In this document: positions 1-9,906 of the stretch, piece by piece | Layout: each line of letters begins with the position of its first letter | Numbering within the stretch: position 1 is the first letter of the stretch | Origin: Caloramator quimbayensis | GTDB lineage: Bacteria; Bacillota; Clostridia; Clostridiales; Caloramatoraceae | DNA length: 64,000 nt | Direction: 5' to 3' | Assembly (NCBI RefSeq): GCF_900167605.1 | Contig: NZ_FUYH01000012.1 | Span: forward strand, 1 to 64,000 | Translations under genes and position numbers: made by a program | The notes under the pieces: generated by a model | Database searches by the model: none | What the model was told of the DNA's origin: nothing | Seen by the model: the letters and a program-made list of their open reading frames with translations, nothing else

Positions 1-129
1 TACAAATGTAATCGTTGAAATTTCAAATGGGGATTTCACTCTTTTTTTATTTAAGGTATTGATTTTTTCTCCAAGATGATATACTTTAGAAAAGTAAGTG
101 AGCATTTGTTTTAAATAACTTTTGTTCAT
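1..129 (-). CDS. 5' end of a probable transposase gene (runs off the window)
   Basis: An open frame of 43 codons starts with ATG at 129 and continues past position 1, so only the N-terminus is visible (begins MNKSYLKQMLTYFSKVYHLG). The short basic, helical N-terminus with an EKINTL..KR.KSPFEIST pattern resembles, from memory, the start of DDE transposases common in clostridia, but no catalytic residues are inside the window. A weak GGATG ribosome binding site lies about 9 bases upstream. It is oriented like codY but lies beyond the codY terminator, so it is an independent unit. It could also be a decayed fragment; the product call is tentative. Confidence 0.4.
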   Translation of the reverse strand, partial: MNKSYLKQMLTYFSKVYHLGEKINTLNKKRVKSPFEISTITFV

Positions 130-136
130 TTCATCA

Positions 137-184
137 GCATCCTTTTTATGTTTGTTTGTGGTAAAACTATTATAAAAAGGATGC
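137..184. repeat. 13-bp perfect inverted repeat upstream of the transposase-like gene
   Basis: Arms 137-149 (GCATCCTTTTTAT) and 172-184 are exact reverse complements separated by 22 bases. The structure overlaps the ribosome binding region of the transposase-like gene. It may fold in the mRNA and limit translation, as happens in some insertion sequences, or be part of an element end. The function is inferred. Confidence 0.5.
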
Positions 185-422
185 TTTCTTTATGCAATTT
201 TTTTCTCTATATTTTCCAGTAAAAATCGGAAAATACCTAATTTCTACTTACTATTTCTTAACCATTATAAATCAACGGGCTTATCGCCCTAAAAATTTTC
301 AAGTGCGAAATCTCTGTAATAATATAGAAATTTTTTTACATTTTATTTTTCAATTTGACGAGTAGATAAAAAACAAAACTATCAATAAGTATTTTTGCCT
401 TTTTTTATTAATTTTATACAGA
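185..422. other. Non-coding flank between transposase-like gene and codY
   Basis: No supported gene is seen. The stretch holds an 8-bp inverted repeat (210-217 with 228-235) and a small GGGC/GCCC hairpin (277-289). It may contain the end of an insertion sequence, but no target duplication can be defined because the other end is outside the window. Confidence 0.4.
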
Positions 423-458
423 AAAAAGCTTAGAAGTTGATTAGCTTCTAAGCTTTTT
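423..458 (-). terminator. codY terminator overlapping its stop codon
   Basis: Fourteen-base arms (423-436 and 445-458, core AGCTTAGAAG) form a hairpin whose descending arm ends in a T run on the minus strand. The ascending arm encodes the last residues of CodY and the TAA stop is in the loop. Confidence 0.85.
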
Positions 459-1220
459 GAGTTCTTCAAGCAATTTGTCATTTAATATTTTAATATGTGT
501 TCCCTTCATTCCAAGGGATCTAGATTCAATAACTCCTGCACTTTCAAATTTTCTTAATGCATTAACTATTACAGATCTTGTAATTCCAACTTTATCTGCA
601 ATTTTACTTGCTACAAGAAGTCCTTCATTTCCTTCAAGCTCGCTGAAAATATGTTCAACAGCTTCAAGTTCTGAATATGAAAGCGTTCCAATAGCAAGTT
701 GTACAACAGCTTTTTTCCTTGCTTCCTCTTCAAACTCATCCTGTTTTGAACGAATTATCTCCATTCCAACAATTGTTGCGCTGTATTCAGCAAGCACAAG
801 ATCTTCATCCGTAAATTCAGAATCATATCTTGCAATTATTAGAGTTCCAAGCCTTTCTCTATTTCCCATTATTGGAACAATAGTAGTTATCTTGTTATGA
901 TGCAGGCATTCTGTTTCGTTTTCAAATACACAAAGCCCTTGTTCTTTTATATTTGACTTTGTCTCAGTAATCTTTAATATTTTATTATTATATTCTTCAG
1001 GAAATTTTTGTTCAGCAAGTACTTTATTGTTTACAATTTCACATTCAAAGCCTGAAAAAAGGCTGTATCCTAAAACTTTACCTTTCCTGCTCACTACGTA
1101 TACATTGCAGTCCATTATCTTACTTAATAGTTCACAGATATCAGTAAATATAACAGGTTCAGTTGCAGATTTTTGAAGTATTTTATTTAACATACGTGTT
1201 TTATCGAGTAATGTAAGCAT
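441..1220 (-). CDS. codY: GTP- and branched-chain amino acid-sensing global regulator CodY
   Basis: CodY is the Firmicutes repressor that senses GTP and isoleucine, leucine and valine and controls amino acid, nitrogen and stationary-phase genes. The 259-residue product has the family length. The N-terminal GAF effector domain covers about residues 1-155, and the C-terminal winged helix-turn-helix begins near residue 204 with the highly conserved recognition region ([19 protein letters not shown]). The ATG at 1220 follows an AAAGGTGAGG ribosome binding site. It is the last gene of an hslV-hslU-codY unit, as in Bacillus, ending at a hairpin that overlaps the stop. I found no convincing CodY box upstream of the unit. 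Confidence 0.97.
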   Translation of the reverse strand: MLTLLDKTRMLNKILQKSATEPVIFTDICELLSKIMDCNVYVVSRKGKVLGYSLFSGFECEIVNNKVLAEQKFPEEYNNKILKITETKSNIKEQGLCVFENETECLHHNKITTIVPIMGNRERLGTLIIARYDSEFTDEDLVLAEYSATIVGMEIIRSKQDEFEEEARKKAVVQLAIGTLSYSELEAVEHIFSELEGNEGLLVASKIADKVGITRSVIVNALRKFESAGVIESRSLGMKGTHIKILNDKLLEELKKLRS

Positions 1221-1238
1221 TAATTTATCCTCACCTTT

Positions 1239-2642
1239 CTAAATAATATATTTATTCAAATCCTTTTCTTTAATGTATTTTTTCATTTTATCATTTACGT
1301 ATGAATCATCAATTATAATCTTTTTTTCGTTTACATCCGGTGCTTGAAATGAAATATCCATCAATACTTCTTCAAGTACTGTATGAAGTCTTCTTGCACC
1401 TATATTTTCATATTGTTGGTTCATATAAAAAGATACTTCTGCTATTTTACTTATCGCATCATTTGTAAACTGCAAATCTATTCCTTCAGTTTTTAACAGT
1501 TCAATATATTGTTTTGTTAATGCATTTTTGGGCTTTTGAAGTATTTGCTCAAAATCTTCCTTTGAAAGATTTTGAAGTTCAACATGTACAGGAAATCTGC
1601 CTAATAGTTCAGGTATTAAATCAGTAACTTTGGATACATGAAAAGCGCCTGCAGCAATAAAAAGCATGTAATCTGTTTTAATTGGTCCATATTTTGTATT
1701 TACAGTACTTCCTTCAACTATTGGAAGTATATCTCTTTGTACACCCTCTCTCGAAATGTCAGGTCCATGGGAACTACCTTTTCCAGCTATTTTATCGATT
1801 TCATCTATAAAGACAATTCCATGCTCTTCAGCACGTTTTTTTGCTTCTTTATATACATCATCCATGTCAATCAGCTTATCGGCTTCTTCCTGCTGAAAAA
1901 TTCTTAAAGCTTCTTTTATGGTAACCTTCTTTTTTTTCTTCTTCTTTGGGAAGATGCTGCCAAACATATCCTGCAGGTTAATATTTAAGTCATCCAAATT
2001 CCCGCCAGCTATTAAATCAAAAGGTGCTGATGAATTATCATCGACTTCAATTTCAATCATTGTATCATCAAGAAGTCCCATTTCAATCTGCTTTTTAATC
2101 TGCTCCTTTTTTAGATAGTTATCGTCGCTATTATCATCTTCTTCATCTTCTTCGTTATAAGATTTATCACTTTGCGTATTTGCAAAAAGATAGCCAAATG
2201 GATTTATAAAATCAGATTTTTTCTTTTGACTTGGGGCAAGATGTTCTGCAGTTCTTTCAATAGCGAGGTTTCGTGCTTTTAATTCTGTAATTTTATATTT
2301 TTCTTCTTTAACTATTCTTACTGCTTCTTCCATTAAATCTCTTATTATTGAATCAACGTCTCGTCCCACATAGCCCACTTCAGTAAACTTTGTTGCTTCA
2401 ACCTTTACAAAAGGTGCATTAATAAGCCTTGCAAGCCTTCTTGCTATTTCTGTCTTTCCTACACCCGTGGGTCCTATCATTAAAATATTTTTGGGCATTA
2501 TTTCTTCTTTAATATCGCTGCACAACAGGCTTCGTCTATACCTGTTTCTTAATGCTATAGCAACCATTTTTTTTGCGTCATTTTGCCCAATTATATATTT
2601 ATCAAGTTCTTCAACGATTTTTTTTGGCGTTAGATTCTCCAT
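1239..2642 (-). CDS. hslU: ATP-dependent protease ATPase subunit HslU (ClpY)
   Basis: HslU is the AAA+ unfoldase that feeds proteins into the HslV peptidase. The 467-residue protein has Walker A GPTGVGKT at 57-64, the GYVG pore loop at 90-93 and Walker B IVFIDEID around 276-283, followed by the sensor and C-terminal helical region ending in the hydrophobic tail (LNKYII) that docks into HslV. The I-domain (about residues 110-240) carries an acidic run at 163-176 and seven consecutive lysines at 233-239, both within the variable part of the family. The ATG at 2642 follows AAGGGGGT. It lies 26 bases after hslV and 18 before codY, so the three are cotranscribed. Confidence 0.97.
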   Translation of the reverse strand: MENLTPKKIVEELDKYIIGQNDAKKMVAIALRNRYRRSLLCSDIKEEIMPKNILMIGPTGVGKTEIARRLARLINAPFVKVEATKFTEVGYVGRDVDSIIRDLMEEAVRIVKEEKYKITELKARNLAIERTAEHLAPSQKKKSDFINPFGYLFANTQSDKSYNEEDEEDDNSDDNYLKKEQIKKQIEMGLLDDTMIEIEVDDNSSAPFDLIAGGNLDDLNINLQDMFGSIFPKKKKKKKVTIKEALRIFQQEEADKLIDMDDVYKEAKKRAEEHGIVFIDEIDKIAGKGSSHGPDISREGVQRDILPIVEGSTVNTKYGPIKTDYMLFIAAGAFHVSKVTDLIPELLGRFPVHVELQNLSKEDFEQILQKPKNALTKQYIELLKTEGIDLQFTNDAISKIAEVSFYMNQQYENIGARRLHTVLEEVLMDISFQAPDVNEKKIIIDDSYVNDKMKKYIKEKDLNKYII

Positions 2643-2668
2643 AATATTACCCCCTTACCCACAGGCTA

Positions 2669-3199
2669 TTATAGATTTTCAACTATTATGTTATTATTTG
2701 TATATACACAAATTTCTGAAGCAATTAATAATGATTTTTCTGCTATTTCTGCTGCAGAAAGATTAGAATGTCTATATAATGCTCTTGCTGCGGCAAGTGC
2801 ATACATTCCTCCAGAGCCAATAGCAGCGATTCCATCGTCGGGCTCAATTATTTCCCCGCTCCCAGAAATTATGAGAATACATTCTTCATTTGCAGCAATC
2901 ATTAAAGCTTCAAGCTTTTTTAATATTTTATCGTTTCTCCATGCATTAACAAGATCCACTGCTGCTTTTTTTATATTTCCGCTATGCTGCTGCAATTTTT
3001 CTTCAAACATTTCAGATAAAGTAAATGCATCCCCAACTGATCCTGCAAACCCAATCAATACTTTATTATTATATATTTTTTTTATTTTTTTTGCTGTACC
3101 CTTAATTATAGTATGTTCTCCCAAAGTTACCTGACCATCTCCGGCTATTGCCACATCGTTTTCTCTTTTTACTGCAACAATGGTGGTTGCTTTAAACAT
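2669..3199 (-). CDS. hslV: ATP-dependent protease peptidase subunit HslV (ClpQ)
   Basis: HslV is the proteasome-beta-like threonine peptidase of the HslVU complex. The 176-residue product shows the family core (GDGQVT near residue 21, GFAGSVGDA near 50, GIAAIGSGG near 125). The N-terminus reads [12 protein letters not shown], so the catalytic threonine would be Thr5, exposed only after removal of four residues, unlike the Met-Thr start of Escherichia coli HslV; this form is common in clostridia. The ATG at 3199 follows AAGGTGG. The gene follows a recognisable sigma-A promoter and begins the hslV-hslU-codY unit. The xerC/codV gene found before hslV in Bacillus is absent. Confidence 0.96.
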   Translation of the reverse strand: MFKATTIVAVKRENDVAIAGDGQVTLGEHTIIKGTAKKIKKIYNNKVLIGFAGSVGDAFTLSEMFEEKLQQHSGNIKKAAVDLVNAWRNDKILKKLEALMIAANEECILIISGSGEIIEPDDGIAAIGSGGMYALAAARALYRHSNLSAAEIAEKSLLIASEICVYTNNNIIVENL

Positions 3200-3278
3200 T
3201 TTGCCACCTTCCCCCTGAATTTAATATTGTTAGAATAGTGTGAAATGTTTTGAAGTTTGAATAAAAAACAATAATAAG

Positions 3279-3307
3279 AATATAGCATAAAAAGAATTAA
3301 TAATCAA
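3279..3307 (-). promoter_or_regulatory. Predicted sigma-A promoter for hslV-hslU-codY
   Basis: Minus strand -35 TTGATT (3302-3307) and -10 TATATT (3279-3284) with a 17-base spacer. The -35 box overlaps the last codons of trmFO; the expected start leaves a leader of about 75 bases. Confidence 0.6.
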
Positions 3308-4619
3308 TACATATTCGATTATCTTCGACATATTTATTTAATGAATTTATTGCTGTTTGCGAAATTTTCATATTTTTTAATCTTTTATCTCTTATTTTTT
3401 CCTTTAAGGGCGGCATTATTCCAAAATTAATATTCATGGGTTGAAAATTTTTTACAGTGCTATTAGAAATATATTTTGACAGAGAACCTATAGCAGTATT
3501 TTCAGGAAAAATAAAGGGCTCTTTATTACTTACAATCCTTGCCATGTTTATCCCTGCAAGCATTCCCATCGATGTAGATTCAATATATCCCTCTACTCCT
3601 GTAATTTGACCTGCAAACATTATTTTAGGGTATTTTTTCATCTGCAGAGTCGGGAGAAGAAGTTTTGTTGAATTTATGTAGGTATTTCTATGCATAACAC
3701 CATATCTTACGAATTCAGCATTTTCAAGACCTGGGATTAATCCAAATACTCTTTTTTGTTCTCCCCATTTAAGGTTAGTTTGGAAACCAACTATATTGTA
3801 TAAAGTTCCATCTGAATTATCCTGTCTTAATTGTACAACTGCATAGGGCTGTTTGCCTGTTTTAGGATTAATCAATCCTACTGGCTTTAATGGCCCATAA
3901 AGAAGAGTATCTATTCCTCTTTCAGCCATTTTTTCAACAGGCATGCATCCTTCAAATACGATTTGCTTTTCAAAACTTTTAAGTTCGGCTCTTTCAGCGT
4001 TTATAAGTTCAAAATAAAAGCGTTCGTATTCTTCTTTATTCATTGGACAATTAATATAAGCTTCTTCATCTCCCTTATTATATCTAGATGCTTTAAACAC
4101 CTTTTCTAAATTTATTGATTCATATGTTAAAATTGGTGCTGCTGCATCGTAAAAAAATAAATACTCACTTTCAGTAATTTTCTTTATCTCTTCAGAAAGC
4201 AAATCTGAAGTTAAAGGACCTGTTGCAATAATAGTATAGCTATTTGTATCAATATTTGTTATCTCTTGCCTTATAACTTTAATATTAGGATGAGCCATTA
4301 TTTTATTTGTTATGCAATCAGAAAAAGACTGCCTATCTACAGCAAGTGCCCCTCCAGCTGGAACAGAATTTTTGTCTGCGCACTCCATAATAAGTGATTT
4401 TAAAATTCTTAATTCTTCTTTTAAAAGTCCAACAGCATTTTCGATTTGATTAGATCTTAAAGAATTGCTGCATACAAGTTCTCCAAATTTATCTGTGTGA
4501 TGAGCTGGTGTGAACTTTATAGGCCTCATCTCATAAAGATTCACTTTAATTCCCCTAATTGCAAGCTGAAAAGCAGCTTCACTTCCCGCAAGACCAGCTC
4601 CTATAACATTAACTTCCAT
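3297..4619 (-). CDS. trmFO: Folate/FAD-dependent tRNA m5U54 methyltransferase TrmFO
   Basis: TrmFO makes 5-methyluridine at position 54 of tRNA using methylenetetrahydrofolate. The FAD-binding motif [10 protein letters not shown] is at residues 7-16. The two cysteines needed in the Bacillus enzyme have counterparts at Cys50 (LVCSNS) and Cys224 (FEGCMPVE). An upstream in-frame GTG (4628) is part of the ribosome binding site; the ATG at 4619, five bases past the topA stop and preceded by AAAGGTG, is the better start and gives 440 residues, the usual length. It is cotranscribed with topA, as in Bacillus. Confidence 0.96.
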   Translation of the reverse strand: MEVNVIGAGLAGSEAAFQLAIRGIKVNLYEMRPIKFTPAHHTDKFGELVCSNSLRSNQIENAVGLLKEELRILKSLIMECADKNSVPAGGALAVDRQSFSDCITNKIMAHPNIKVIRQEITNIDTNSYTIIATGPLTSDLLSEEIKKITESEYLFFYDAAAPILTYESINLEKVFKASRYNKGDEEAYINCPMNKEEYERFYFELINAERAELKSFEKQIVFEGCMPVEKMAERGIDTLLYGPLKPVGLINPKTGKQPYAVVQLRQDNSDGTLYNIVGFQTNLKWGEQKRVFGLIPGLENAEFVRYGVMHRNTYINSTKLLLPTLQMKKYPKIMFAGQITGVEGYIESTSMGMLAGINMARIVSNKEPFIFPENTAIGSLSKYISNSTVKNFQPMNINFGIMPPLKEKIRDKRLKNMKISQTAINSLNKYVEDNRICIDY

Positions 4620-4624
4620 AGATA

Positions 4625-6697
4625 TCACCTTTCACTTTTTTTGTATTTACATTCTTCATTTGAACAAATTAATTGTTTATGACCTTTGTAATTCTTTTCA
4701 AATAGTATATTTCCACATTCGGGGCACTTTTCTTTTGTTGGTTTATTCCAGCTTACAAAGTTGCACTCTGGATATCTGCTGCATCCGTAAAATATTTTAC
4801 CTTTTTTAGTTTTCCTTATCACTACCTTTGCACCGCATTTTGGACAAGGTGCTTCTATCTCTTCAAGTAAAGGCTTAGTATTTTTACATTCAGGATATCC
4901 TGGGCAGGCAAGGAATTTACCAAACTTACCCTTTTTTATAACCATATATTTACCACATTTATCACATTTAATATCTGTAACTTCTACAGGTTCCTCAACT
5001 TCAATTCTATTTATTTTTTCTTCTGCAGAATCTATTTGCTTTTTTAATGGAGTATAGAAATTGTCAACTATTTTTACCCAGTATTCTTTTCCATCTTCTA
5101 TTTCATCTAATTTATTTTCCATTTGAGCTGTAAATTCTATATCAACTATATCTTTAAAATACTCTTTTAAAAGTTCTGTTACAACTATTCCAAGGTCTGT
5201 GGGATATAAAGATTTTTTTTCTTTAATTACATATCCTCTATCTAATATTGTACTTATAATAGGAGCATAGGTACTTGGCCTTCCTATTCCATTTTCTTCT
5301 AAAGCTTTAACCAAAGTAGCCTCAGTAAATCTAGCTGGGGGCTGAGTAAAGTGTTGAGCAGGATCTAATGACTTTAGATTTAAAACTTGACCAATTTTTA
5401 ACTCTGGTATTTTATTTTTCTCATCTTCGTCATCATCAAAATCATATACTGTCAAAAATCCGGAAAATCTTAAAGTACTTCCACTTGCTTTGAATAAATA
5501 ATTATTTGCTTTTATATCAACAGTTGTAGTGTCATATACAGCCTCTGCCATTTGGCTTGCAATAAATCTTGACCAAATTAATTTATATAATTTATACTGG
5601 TCTATTGATAAAGAATCTTTAATACTGTCAGGATCTCTATCTATCATAGTTGGTCTTATTGCTTCATGAGCGTCTTGAGCATTTGCTTTTGTTTTGAATG
5701 TTCGTTTTGTTGATGGTGTATAGCTATTACCATATTTTTTATTAATATATTTAAATGCATCTTCCTGTGCCTGAGAAGATATCCTTACAGAATCTGTTCT
5801 CATATATGTAATAAGTCCTACTGTACCTTCATTTTTTAAATCTATACCTTCATAAAGCTGCTGAGCAACTGACATTGTCTTTTTTGTTGTAAAATTCAGC
5901 TTTTTATATGCTTCTTGCTGAAGGGTACTTGTAGTAAATGGCGGAAGGGGATTTTTCTTCCTTTCTAATTTTTTTACTTCTTTTACTATATATTCTCCAT
6001 TTTCAATTTCACTTATTATTTTTTCTGCCTGTTCCTTAGAGTCAATAGATATTTTTTCATTTTCGTTTCCATAGAATTTAGCTTCAAAAACTTTGTTTCC
6101 CTCTTTAAATTTGGCTGTTAAAGACCAATATTCCTTTGGAATAAAATCTTTAATTTCCTTTTCTCTATCACATATTAATCTTACAGCAACGGATTGAACT
6201 CTTCCTGCGCTAAGTCCCCATTTAACTTTCTTCCATAGTATCGGACTTATTTCATAGCCAACAAGTCTGTCTAAAATTCTTCTTGCCTGCTGAGCATCAA
6301 CCAAATTCTTATTTATTGTTCTTGGCTTATTTATTGCTTCTAAAACAGCTTTTTTTGTTATCTCATGGAATTCAATTCTACATTTATTCATACTATCAAG
6401 ACCAAGTATTGCAGCAAGATGCCAGGAAATAGCTTCGCCTTCTCTGTCAGGGTCTGTTGCTAATAGGATTTTATCAGATTTCTTTGCTTCTTTTTTAAGT
6501 TCATCAATGAGTTTACCCTTTCCTCTTATGGTTATATATTTAGGATTATAATTGTTTTCAACATCAACACCAATTTGGCTCTTAGGTAAATCCCTTACAT
6601 GTCCCATTGATGCCTTAACTTTAAAGTTTTTGTCTAAAAATTTCCCTATAGTTTTAGCTTTAGCTGGTGATTCAACTATAACAAGGGATTGAGCCAT
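4625..6697 (-). CDS. topA: DNA topoisomerase I
   Basis: Type IA topoisomerase that relaxes negative supercoils. The 690-residue protein starts with a TOPRIM domain ([16 protein letters not shown] at 6-21, metal-binding DPDREGE at 82-88), and the catalytic tyrosine is Tyr298 in [10 protein letters not shown]. The C-terminal part after about residue 570 carries three four-cysteine zinc ribbons (CDKC..CPGYPEC, CPKC..CSRYPEC, CPEC..CSNEEC). The ATG at 6697 follows a GGAGGTG site. It has its own promoter in the gap after dprA, and its stop overlaps the ribosome binding site of trmFO. Confidence 0.97.
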   Translation of the reverse strand: MAQSLVIVESPAKAKTIGKFLDKNFKVKASMGHVRDLPKSQIGVDVENNYNPKYITIRGKGKLIDELKKEAKKSDKILLATDPDREGEAISWHLAAILGLDSMNKCRIEFHEITKKAVLEAINKPRTINKNLVDAQQARRILDRLVGYEISPILWKKVKWGLSAGRVQSVAVRLICDREKEIKDFIPKEYWSLTAKFKEGNKVFEAKFYGNENEKISIDSKEQAEKIISEIENGEYIVKEVKKLERKKNPLPPFTTSTLQQEAYKKLNFTTKKTMSVAQQLYEGIDLKNEGTVGLITYMRTDSVRISSQAQEDAFKYINKKYGNSYTPSTKRTFKTKANAQDAHEAIRPTMIDRDPDSIKDSLSIDQYKLYKLIWSRFIASQMAEAVYDTTTVDIKANNYLFKASGSTLRFSGFLTVYDFDDDEDEKNKIPELKIGQVLNLKSLDPAQHFTQPPARFTEATLVKALEENGIGRPSTYAPIISTILDRGYVIKEKKSLYPTDLGIVVTELLKEYFKDIVDIEFTAQMENKLDEIEDGKEYWVKIVDNFYTPLKKQIDSAEEKINRIEVEEPVEVTDIKCDKCGKYMVIKKGKFGKFLACPGYPECKNTKPLLEEIEAPCPKCGAKVVIRKTKKGKIFYGCSRYPECNFVSWNKPTKEKCPECGNILFEKNYKGHKQLICSNEECKYKKSER

Positions 6698-6742
6698 TTA
6701 AATAACACCTCCGGTAAAATTTACACAATGTACAATAACTGT

Positions 6743-6770
6743 ATTATAACAAACTTTTACATAAAATCAA
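6743..6770 (-). promoter_or_regulatory. Predicted sigma-A promoter for topA-trmFO
   Basis: Minus strand -35 TTGATT (6765-6770) and perfect -10 TATAAT (6743-6748), spacer 16. The -35 box overlaps the dprA stop codon. Confidence 0.65.
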
Positions 6771-7831
6771 GTTATGCATTTTATATAATAATTTCCATAA
6801 GCTCTTTTTATAATTCCTTTACACTCGAGTTTGCTTAGCATAGAAAGTAAATCTGCCGCATCTATATTAAGCATTTCCGATAGATTTTCAATAGTAGAAC
6901 CATTACCTTTTAGACTATCTATAATTTTAGATTCCATCTCATCAAAAATTATATTATTATGATTTATATTTTCAAGTTTAAATTCTTCTAATATATCTTG
7001 ACTGCTGAGTATAATTTTAGCTCCATCTTTTATTAGTCTGTTTGTTCCAATGCTGTTTGGACTAAAAATATTTCCTGGTACTGCAAAAACATCTTTGCCT
7101 TGCTCTAACGCAAATTCTGCAGTAATCAGTGAACCGCTTCTTTCTCCTGCTTCTACTACCATAGTATATTTAGATAGACCGCTTATTAGTCTATTTCTTT
7201 CAGGGAAATTGCTTGAATAAGGCTTAATATCTGGAAAATATTCTGTTATAACACATCCATTTTCTGATATTTCATACATGAGTTTTTTATTTTCAGACGG
7301 ATAAATGTTTTTAAATCCGCTGCCCATTACAGCTATTGTTTTTCCATTGCTGTCTAATGCTCCTCTATGGGCACTCGTGTCTATTCCCCTTGCCATACCG
7401 CTTATTATTACAATTCCTCTTAAAGCAGTATCATATGACAGTTTATATGCAGCAGTTTTTCCATAATCGCTGGCTTTGCGTGCCCCTACTATTGCTAATG
7501 AATTATTTAGATTAGGCATTTTTCCTTTAATAAAAAATCCAACTGGTGGACTGTTTATATTTTTTAATATTTCTGGATACTCGTCATCGCAAAATAAAAC
7601 TATATTAATTTTTTCTAATTTTAAATAGCTGATAATTTCTTTGTATATACTTAAATCTTTAGATTGCTTTATCATTTCTGATTCAATTATGTTTAAATTA
7701 TATTTTAAATAATCTTTAGTATCCATTTTATAAAAAAGTTCTGGTGTTATTCCGCTTTTTAATGCATTTATTTTGATTTCATTTTTTATCTTCAAATTAT
7801 GAAACCAAAGAGAAAATATTTTATCATCCAT
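6767..7831 (-). CDS. dprA: DNA-processing protein DprA (Smf)
   Basis: DprA binds incoming single-stranded DNA and loads RecA during natural transformation. The protein has the Rossmann-like DNA-binding core with SGMARGIDTSAHRGAL, MGSGFKNIYPSEN and the basic ERNRLISGLS segment, then a C-terminal winged helix (about the last 70 residues). The in-frame ATG at 7843 overlaps a GGAGG site; the ATG at 7831, five bases after that site, is preferred and gives 354 residues. It follows comM by about 20 bases, so two competence-associated genes form one unit. Whether the organism is competent cannot be told from this window. Confidence 0.95.
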   Translation of the reverse strand: MDDKIFSLWFHNLKIKNEIKINALKSGITPELFYKMDTKDYLKYNLNIIESEMIKQSKDLSIYKEIISYLKLEKINIVLFCDDEYPEILKNINSPPVGFFIKGKMPNLNNSLAIVGARKASDYGKTAAYKLSYDTALRGIVIISGMARGIDTSAHRGALDSNGKTIAVMGSGFKNIYPSENKKLMYEISENGCVITEYFPDIKPYSSNFPERNRLISGLSKYTMVVEAGERSGSLITAEFALEQGKDVFAVPGNIFSPNSIGTNRLIKDGAKIILSSQDILEEFKLENINHNNIIFDEMESKIIDSLKGNGSTIENLSEMLNIDAADLLSMLSKLECKGIIKRAYGNYYIKCIT

Positions 7832-7851
7832 AGCATCCTCCATATTTTTAA

Positions 7852-9381
7852 TTATCCCCAGTATTTTCTGTCAAGAGATCTATATTGAATTGCCTCAGCT
7901 ATATGGTTTTCTTTTATTTCTTCACTTCCGTCCATATCAGCAATTGTCCTTGATATTTTAAGAATCTTATTATATGCTCTCGTGCTTAATATTAATGATT
8001 TAAATGCGCTTTCAAGAAGCAGCAGTCCCTTTTTATCAACTTTGCAATACTTTTTTATATGCTTAGTCTTCATTTGAGAATTATAGCTTATTTCATCATC
8101 TTTATAGCGTATACTTTGAATTTCCCTCACTTTCATTACCCTTTTTCTTATTTCTTCCGACCCTTCTTCCTTTTTATTGCTGCTTATTTCTTCAAATTTT
8201 ATTGGCTCAACATTTATATGTAAATCTATTCTGTCAAGCAATGGTCCCGATATCTTATTTAGATAATTTTTTATTTGAATTTGAGTGCAGCTGCATTCTT
8301 TTAGCTGATAACCATAATATCCGCAGGGACAGGGATTCATCGATGCAATTAATAAAAATTTAGAAGGATAAGTATATTTACCTTTTACTCTTGATATTGA
8401 TACGATTCCATCTTCTAAAGGCTGCCTTAGAGCCTCAAGTGTATCGCGCTTAAACTCTGGTAATTCGTCAAGAAAAAGCACCCCGTTATGTGCAAGAGAA
8501 ACCTCTCCAGGCGCTGCATTTGTTCCTCCTCCAATTATTGAAATTGATGATGCTGTATGATGAGGATTTCTAAAAGGAGGATATAAAACAATTTTATTAT
8601 TATCCTTTAACATTCCAGCTATACTATATAATTTTGTAACTTCTATAGCTTGTTCATAGGATAAAGGTGGAAGAATGGTAGGAATTCTTTGAGCTATCAT
8701 CGTTTTACCGCCTCCAGGGGGGCCTGTCATAATAAGATTGTGATTTCCTGAAGCTGAAATTTCTATAGCTCTTTTTACAAATTTTTGCCCTATAACTTCA
8801 CTAAAATCTATATCATATTTAGAAATATTTATTCTTTCAAAGTTTTTATTCTCTATTTTTTCTAAATAAATATCTTCATTAAAAAAATCTATTAATTCAT
8901 TTAAATATGATATTCCATATATATCAATACCATCTATAAATTTAACCTCTTCAATATTACTATAAGGAATAAAAACTTTTTTAAATTTTGAACGTTTTGC
9001 TTCAAGAACCATTGGGAGTATACCGCGTACGCTTCTAACTTCACCATTTAAAGATAGTTCTCCTATAAATATGCAGTCTCTTATATCTGTATCCTTTATT
9101 TTGCCGCTGCTCATTAATATTCCTATTGCAACAGCTAAATCAAAGCATGGTCCTTCCTTTTTGATATCTGCTGGAGCAAAGTTAATTATTATTTTGCCTA
9201 AAGGAAATTCATATCCTGAATTTTTAATTGCAGAGCGAACTCTTTCTTTAGATTCTTTTATAACGGTATCAGGAAGTCCAACCATATTAAGTCCTGGCAG
9301 ACCATTATGTATATCAGTTTCTATTTCAATAACAAAGCCATTTATTCCAATAAGAGATATTGAATAAGTCTTGCTTAACAA
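7852..9381 (-). CDS. comM: YifB/ComM family Mg-chelatase-like AAA+ ATPase
   Basis: ComM is a hexameric helicase that helps branch migration during transformation in Haemophilus and Vibrio; the role in Firmicutes is less clear. The 509 residues have the N-terminal ChlI-like domain (residues 1-180), a Walker A GPPGGGKT at 220-227, Walker B GVLFLDELPEF near 300, a cysteine cluster (CPCGYYG..ECSC) and the C-terminal Mg-chelatase domain. The start is TTG at 9381, five bases after GAGGTG. It precedes dprA closely and follows a terminator hairpin. Confidence 0.93.
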   Translation of the reverse strand: MLSKTYSISLIGINGFVIEIETDIHNGLPGLNMVGLPDTVIKESKERVRSAIKNSGYEFPLGKIIINFAPADIKKEGPCFDLAVAIGILMSSGKIKDTDIRDCIFIGELSLNGEVRSVRGILPMVLEAKRSKFKKVFIPYSNIEEVKFIDGIDIYGISYLNELIDFFNEDIYLEKIENKNFERINISKYDIDFSEVIGQKFVKRAIEISASGNHNLIMTGPPGGGKTMIAQRIPTILPPLSYEQAIEVTKLYSIAGMLKDNNKIVLYPPFRNPHHTASSISIIGGGTNAAPGEVSLAHNGVLFLDELPEFKRDTLEALRQPLEDGIVSISRVKGKYTYPSKFLLIASMNPCPCGYYGYQLKECSCTQIQIKNYLNKISGPLLDRIDLHINVEPIKFEEISSNKKEEGSEEIRKRVMKVREIQSIRYKDDEISYNSQMKTKHIKKYCKVDKKGLLLLESAFKSLILSTRAYNKILKISRTIADMDGSEEIKENHIAEAIQYRSLDRKYWG

Positions 9382-9431
9382 ATTATCACCTCTATCAGTA
9401 ATGATTATTTCCAGAAATTCTTAACATAAAC

Positions 9432-9460
9432 AAAAGTACTATATGTTATATAGTACTTTT
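9432..9460. terminator. Terminator hairpin between yraN and comM
   Basis: Perfect 13-bp arms (9432-9444 and 9448-9460, AAAAGTACTATAT) with a three-base loop. The T stretch is mostly inside the stem, so termination may be leaky; the symmetry would also allow function on the plus strand. Confidence 0.65.
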
Positions 9461-9528
9461 AAGAAAAAATATATAAATCAATTCCGTAATGTGCCAAATT
9501 AAGTGTTTTGATAAAATGTATAATTATT

Positions 9529-9891
9529 TTAATCAAAAGCATCTTTAATTATTAAAATAGATTTAACATTATCATTATTATCAAGAATGATTTCAACTAC
9601 GTCAAAACGAACTTTAAAATTTGAATTTTTCTTTGATGCTAAATATAAACTTGCTATATTTTTTATTCTTGACTGCTTATATACATCCACAGCCTCCCTT
9701 GGATATCCAAAGGTTTGGCTCCTTCGTGCTTTTACCTCTACAAATACTAAAAAATTGTCATCCTTTGCAATAATATCTATTTCCCCATACTTCGTTCTAT
9801 AATTTTTTTGAATGATTATGTATCCATTATCTTTTAAATGTTTTACCGCAATTTCTTCCCCCAATTTACCTGTAAGTTTATTATTCAACAT
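9529..9891 (-). CDS. yraN: UPF0102 family protein YraN, nuclease-like
   Basis: Small 120-residue member of the UPF0102 family, which has the fold of Holliday-junction resolvases and restriction nucleases. The visible active-site pattern is GEE near the N-terminus, then GEIDIIA and VFVEVKAR, i.e. the E-x-D...E-x-K constellation of that fold. The biological role is not established. The ATG at 9891 follows AGGTG with eight bases spacing. It sits between rnhB and comM, a common place for the family, and ends before a hairpin. Confidence 0.9.
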   Translation of the reverse strand: MLNNKLTGKLGEEIAVKHLKDNGYIIIQKNYRTKYGEIDIIAKDDNFLVFVEVKARRSQTFGYPREAVDVYKQSRIKNIASLYLASKKNSNFKVRFDVVEIILDNNDNVKSILIIKDAFD

Positions 9892-9906
9892 AAATTTATC
9901 ACCTAT

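Noticed and set aside
210-235. CodY box near codY
   Set aside because: The inverted repeat TATTTTCC...GGAAAATA has arms ten bases apart, unlike the contiguous CodY motif AATTTTCWGAAAATT, and it lies downstream of codY.
457-900. Plus-strand ORF of 147 codons opposite codY
   Set aside because: It is antisense to a well-conserved gene, has a low-complexity Ser/Ile-rich product and no ribosome binding site; a shadow of the codY frame. The same holds for the other plus-strand ORFs opposite hslV, comM, recG, plsX/fabH and similar genes.
1918-1960. Frameshift-prone A/T run in hslU
   Set aside because: The run of seven lysine codons (AAG/AAA mixed) keeps frame and sits in the variable I-domain, so it is a normal coding stretch.
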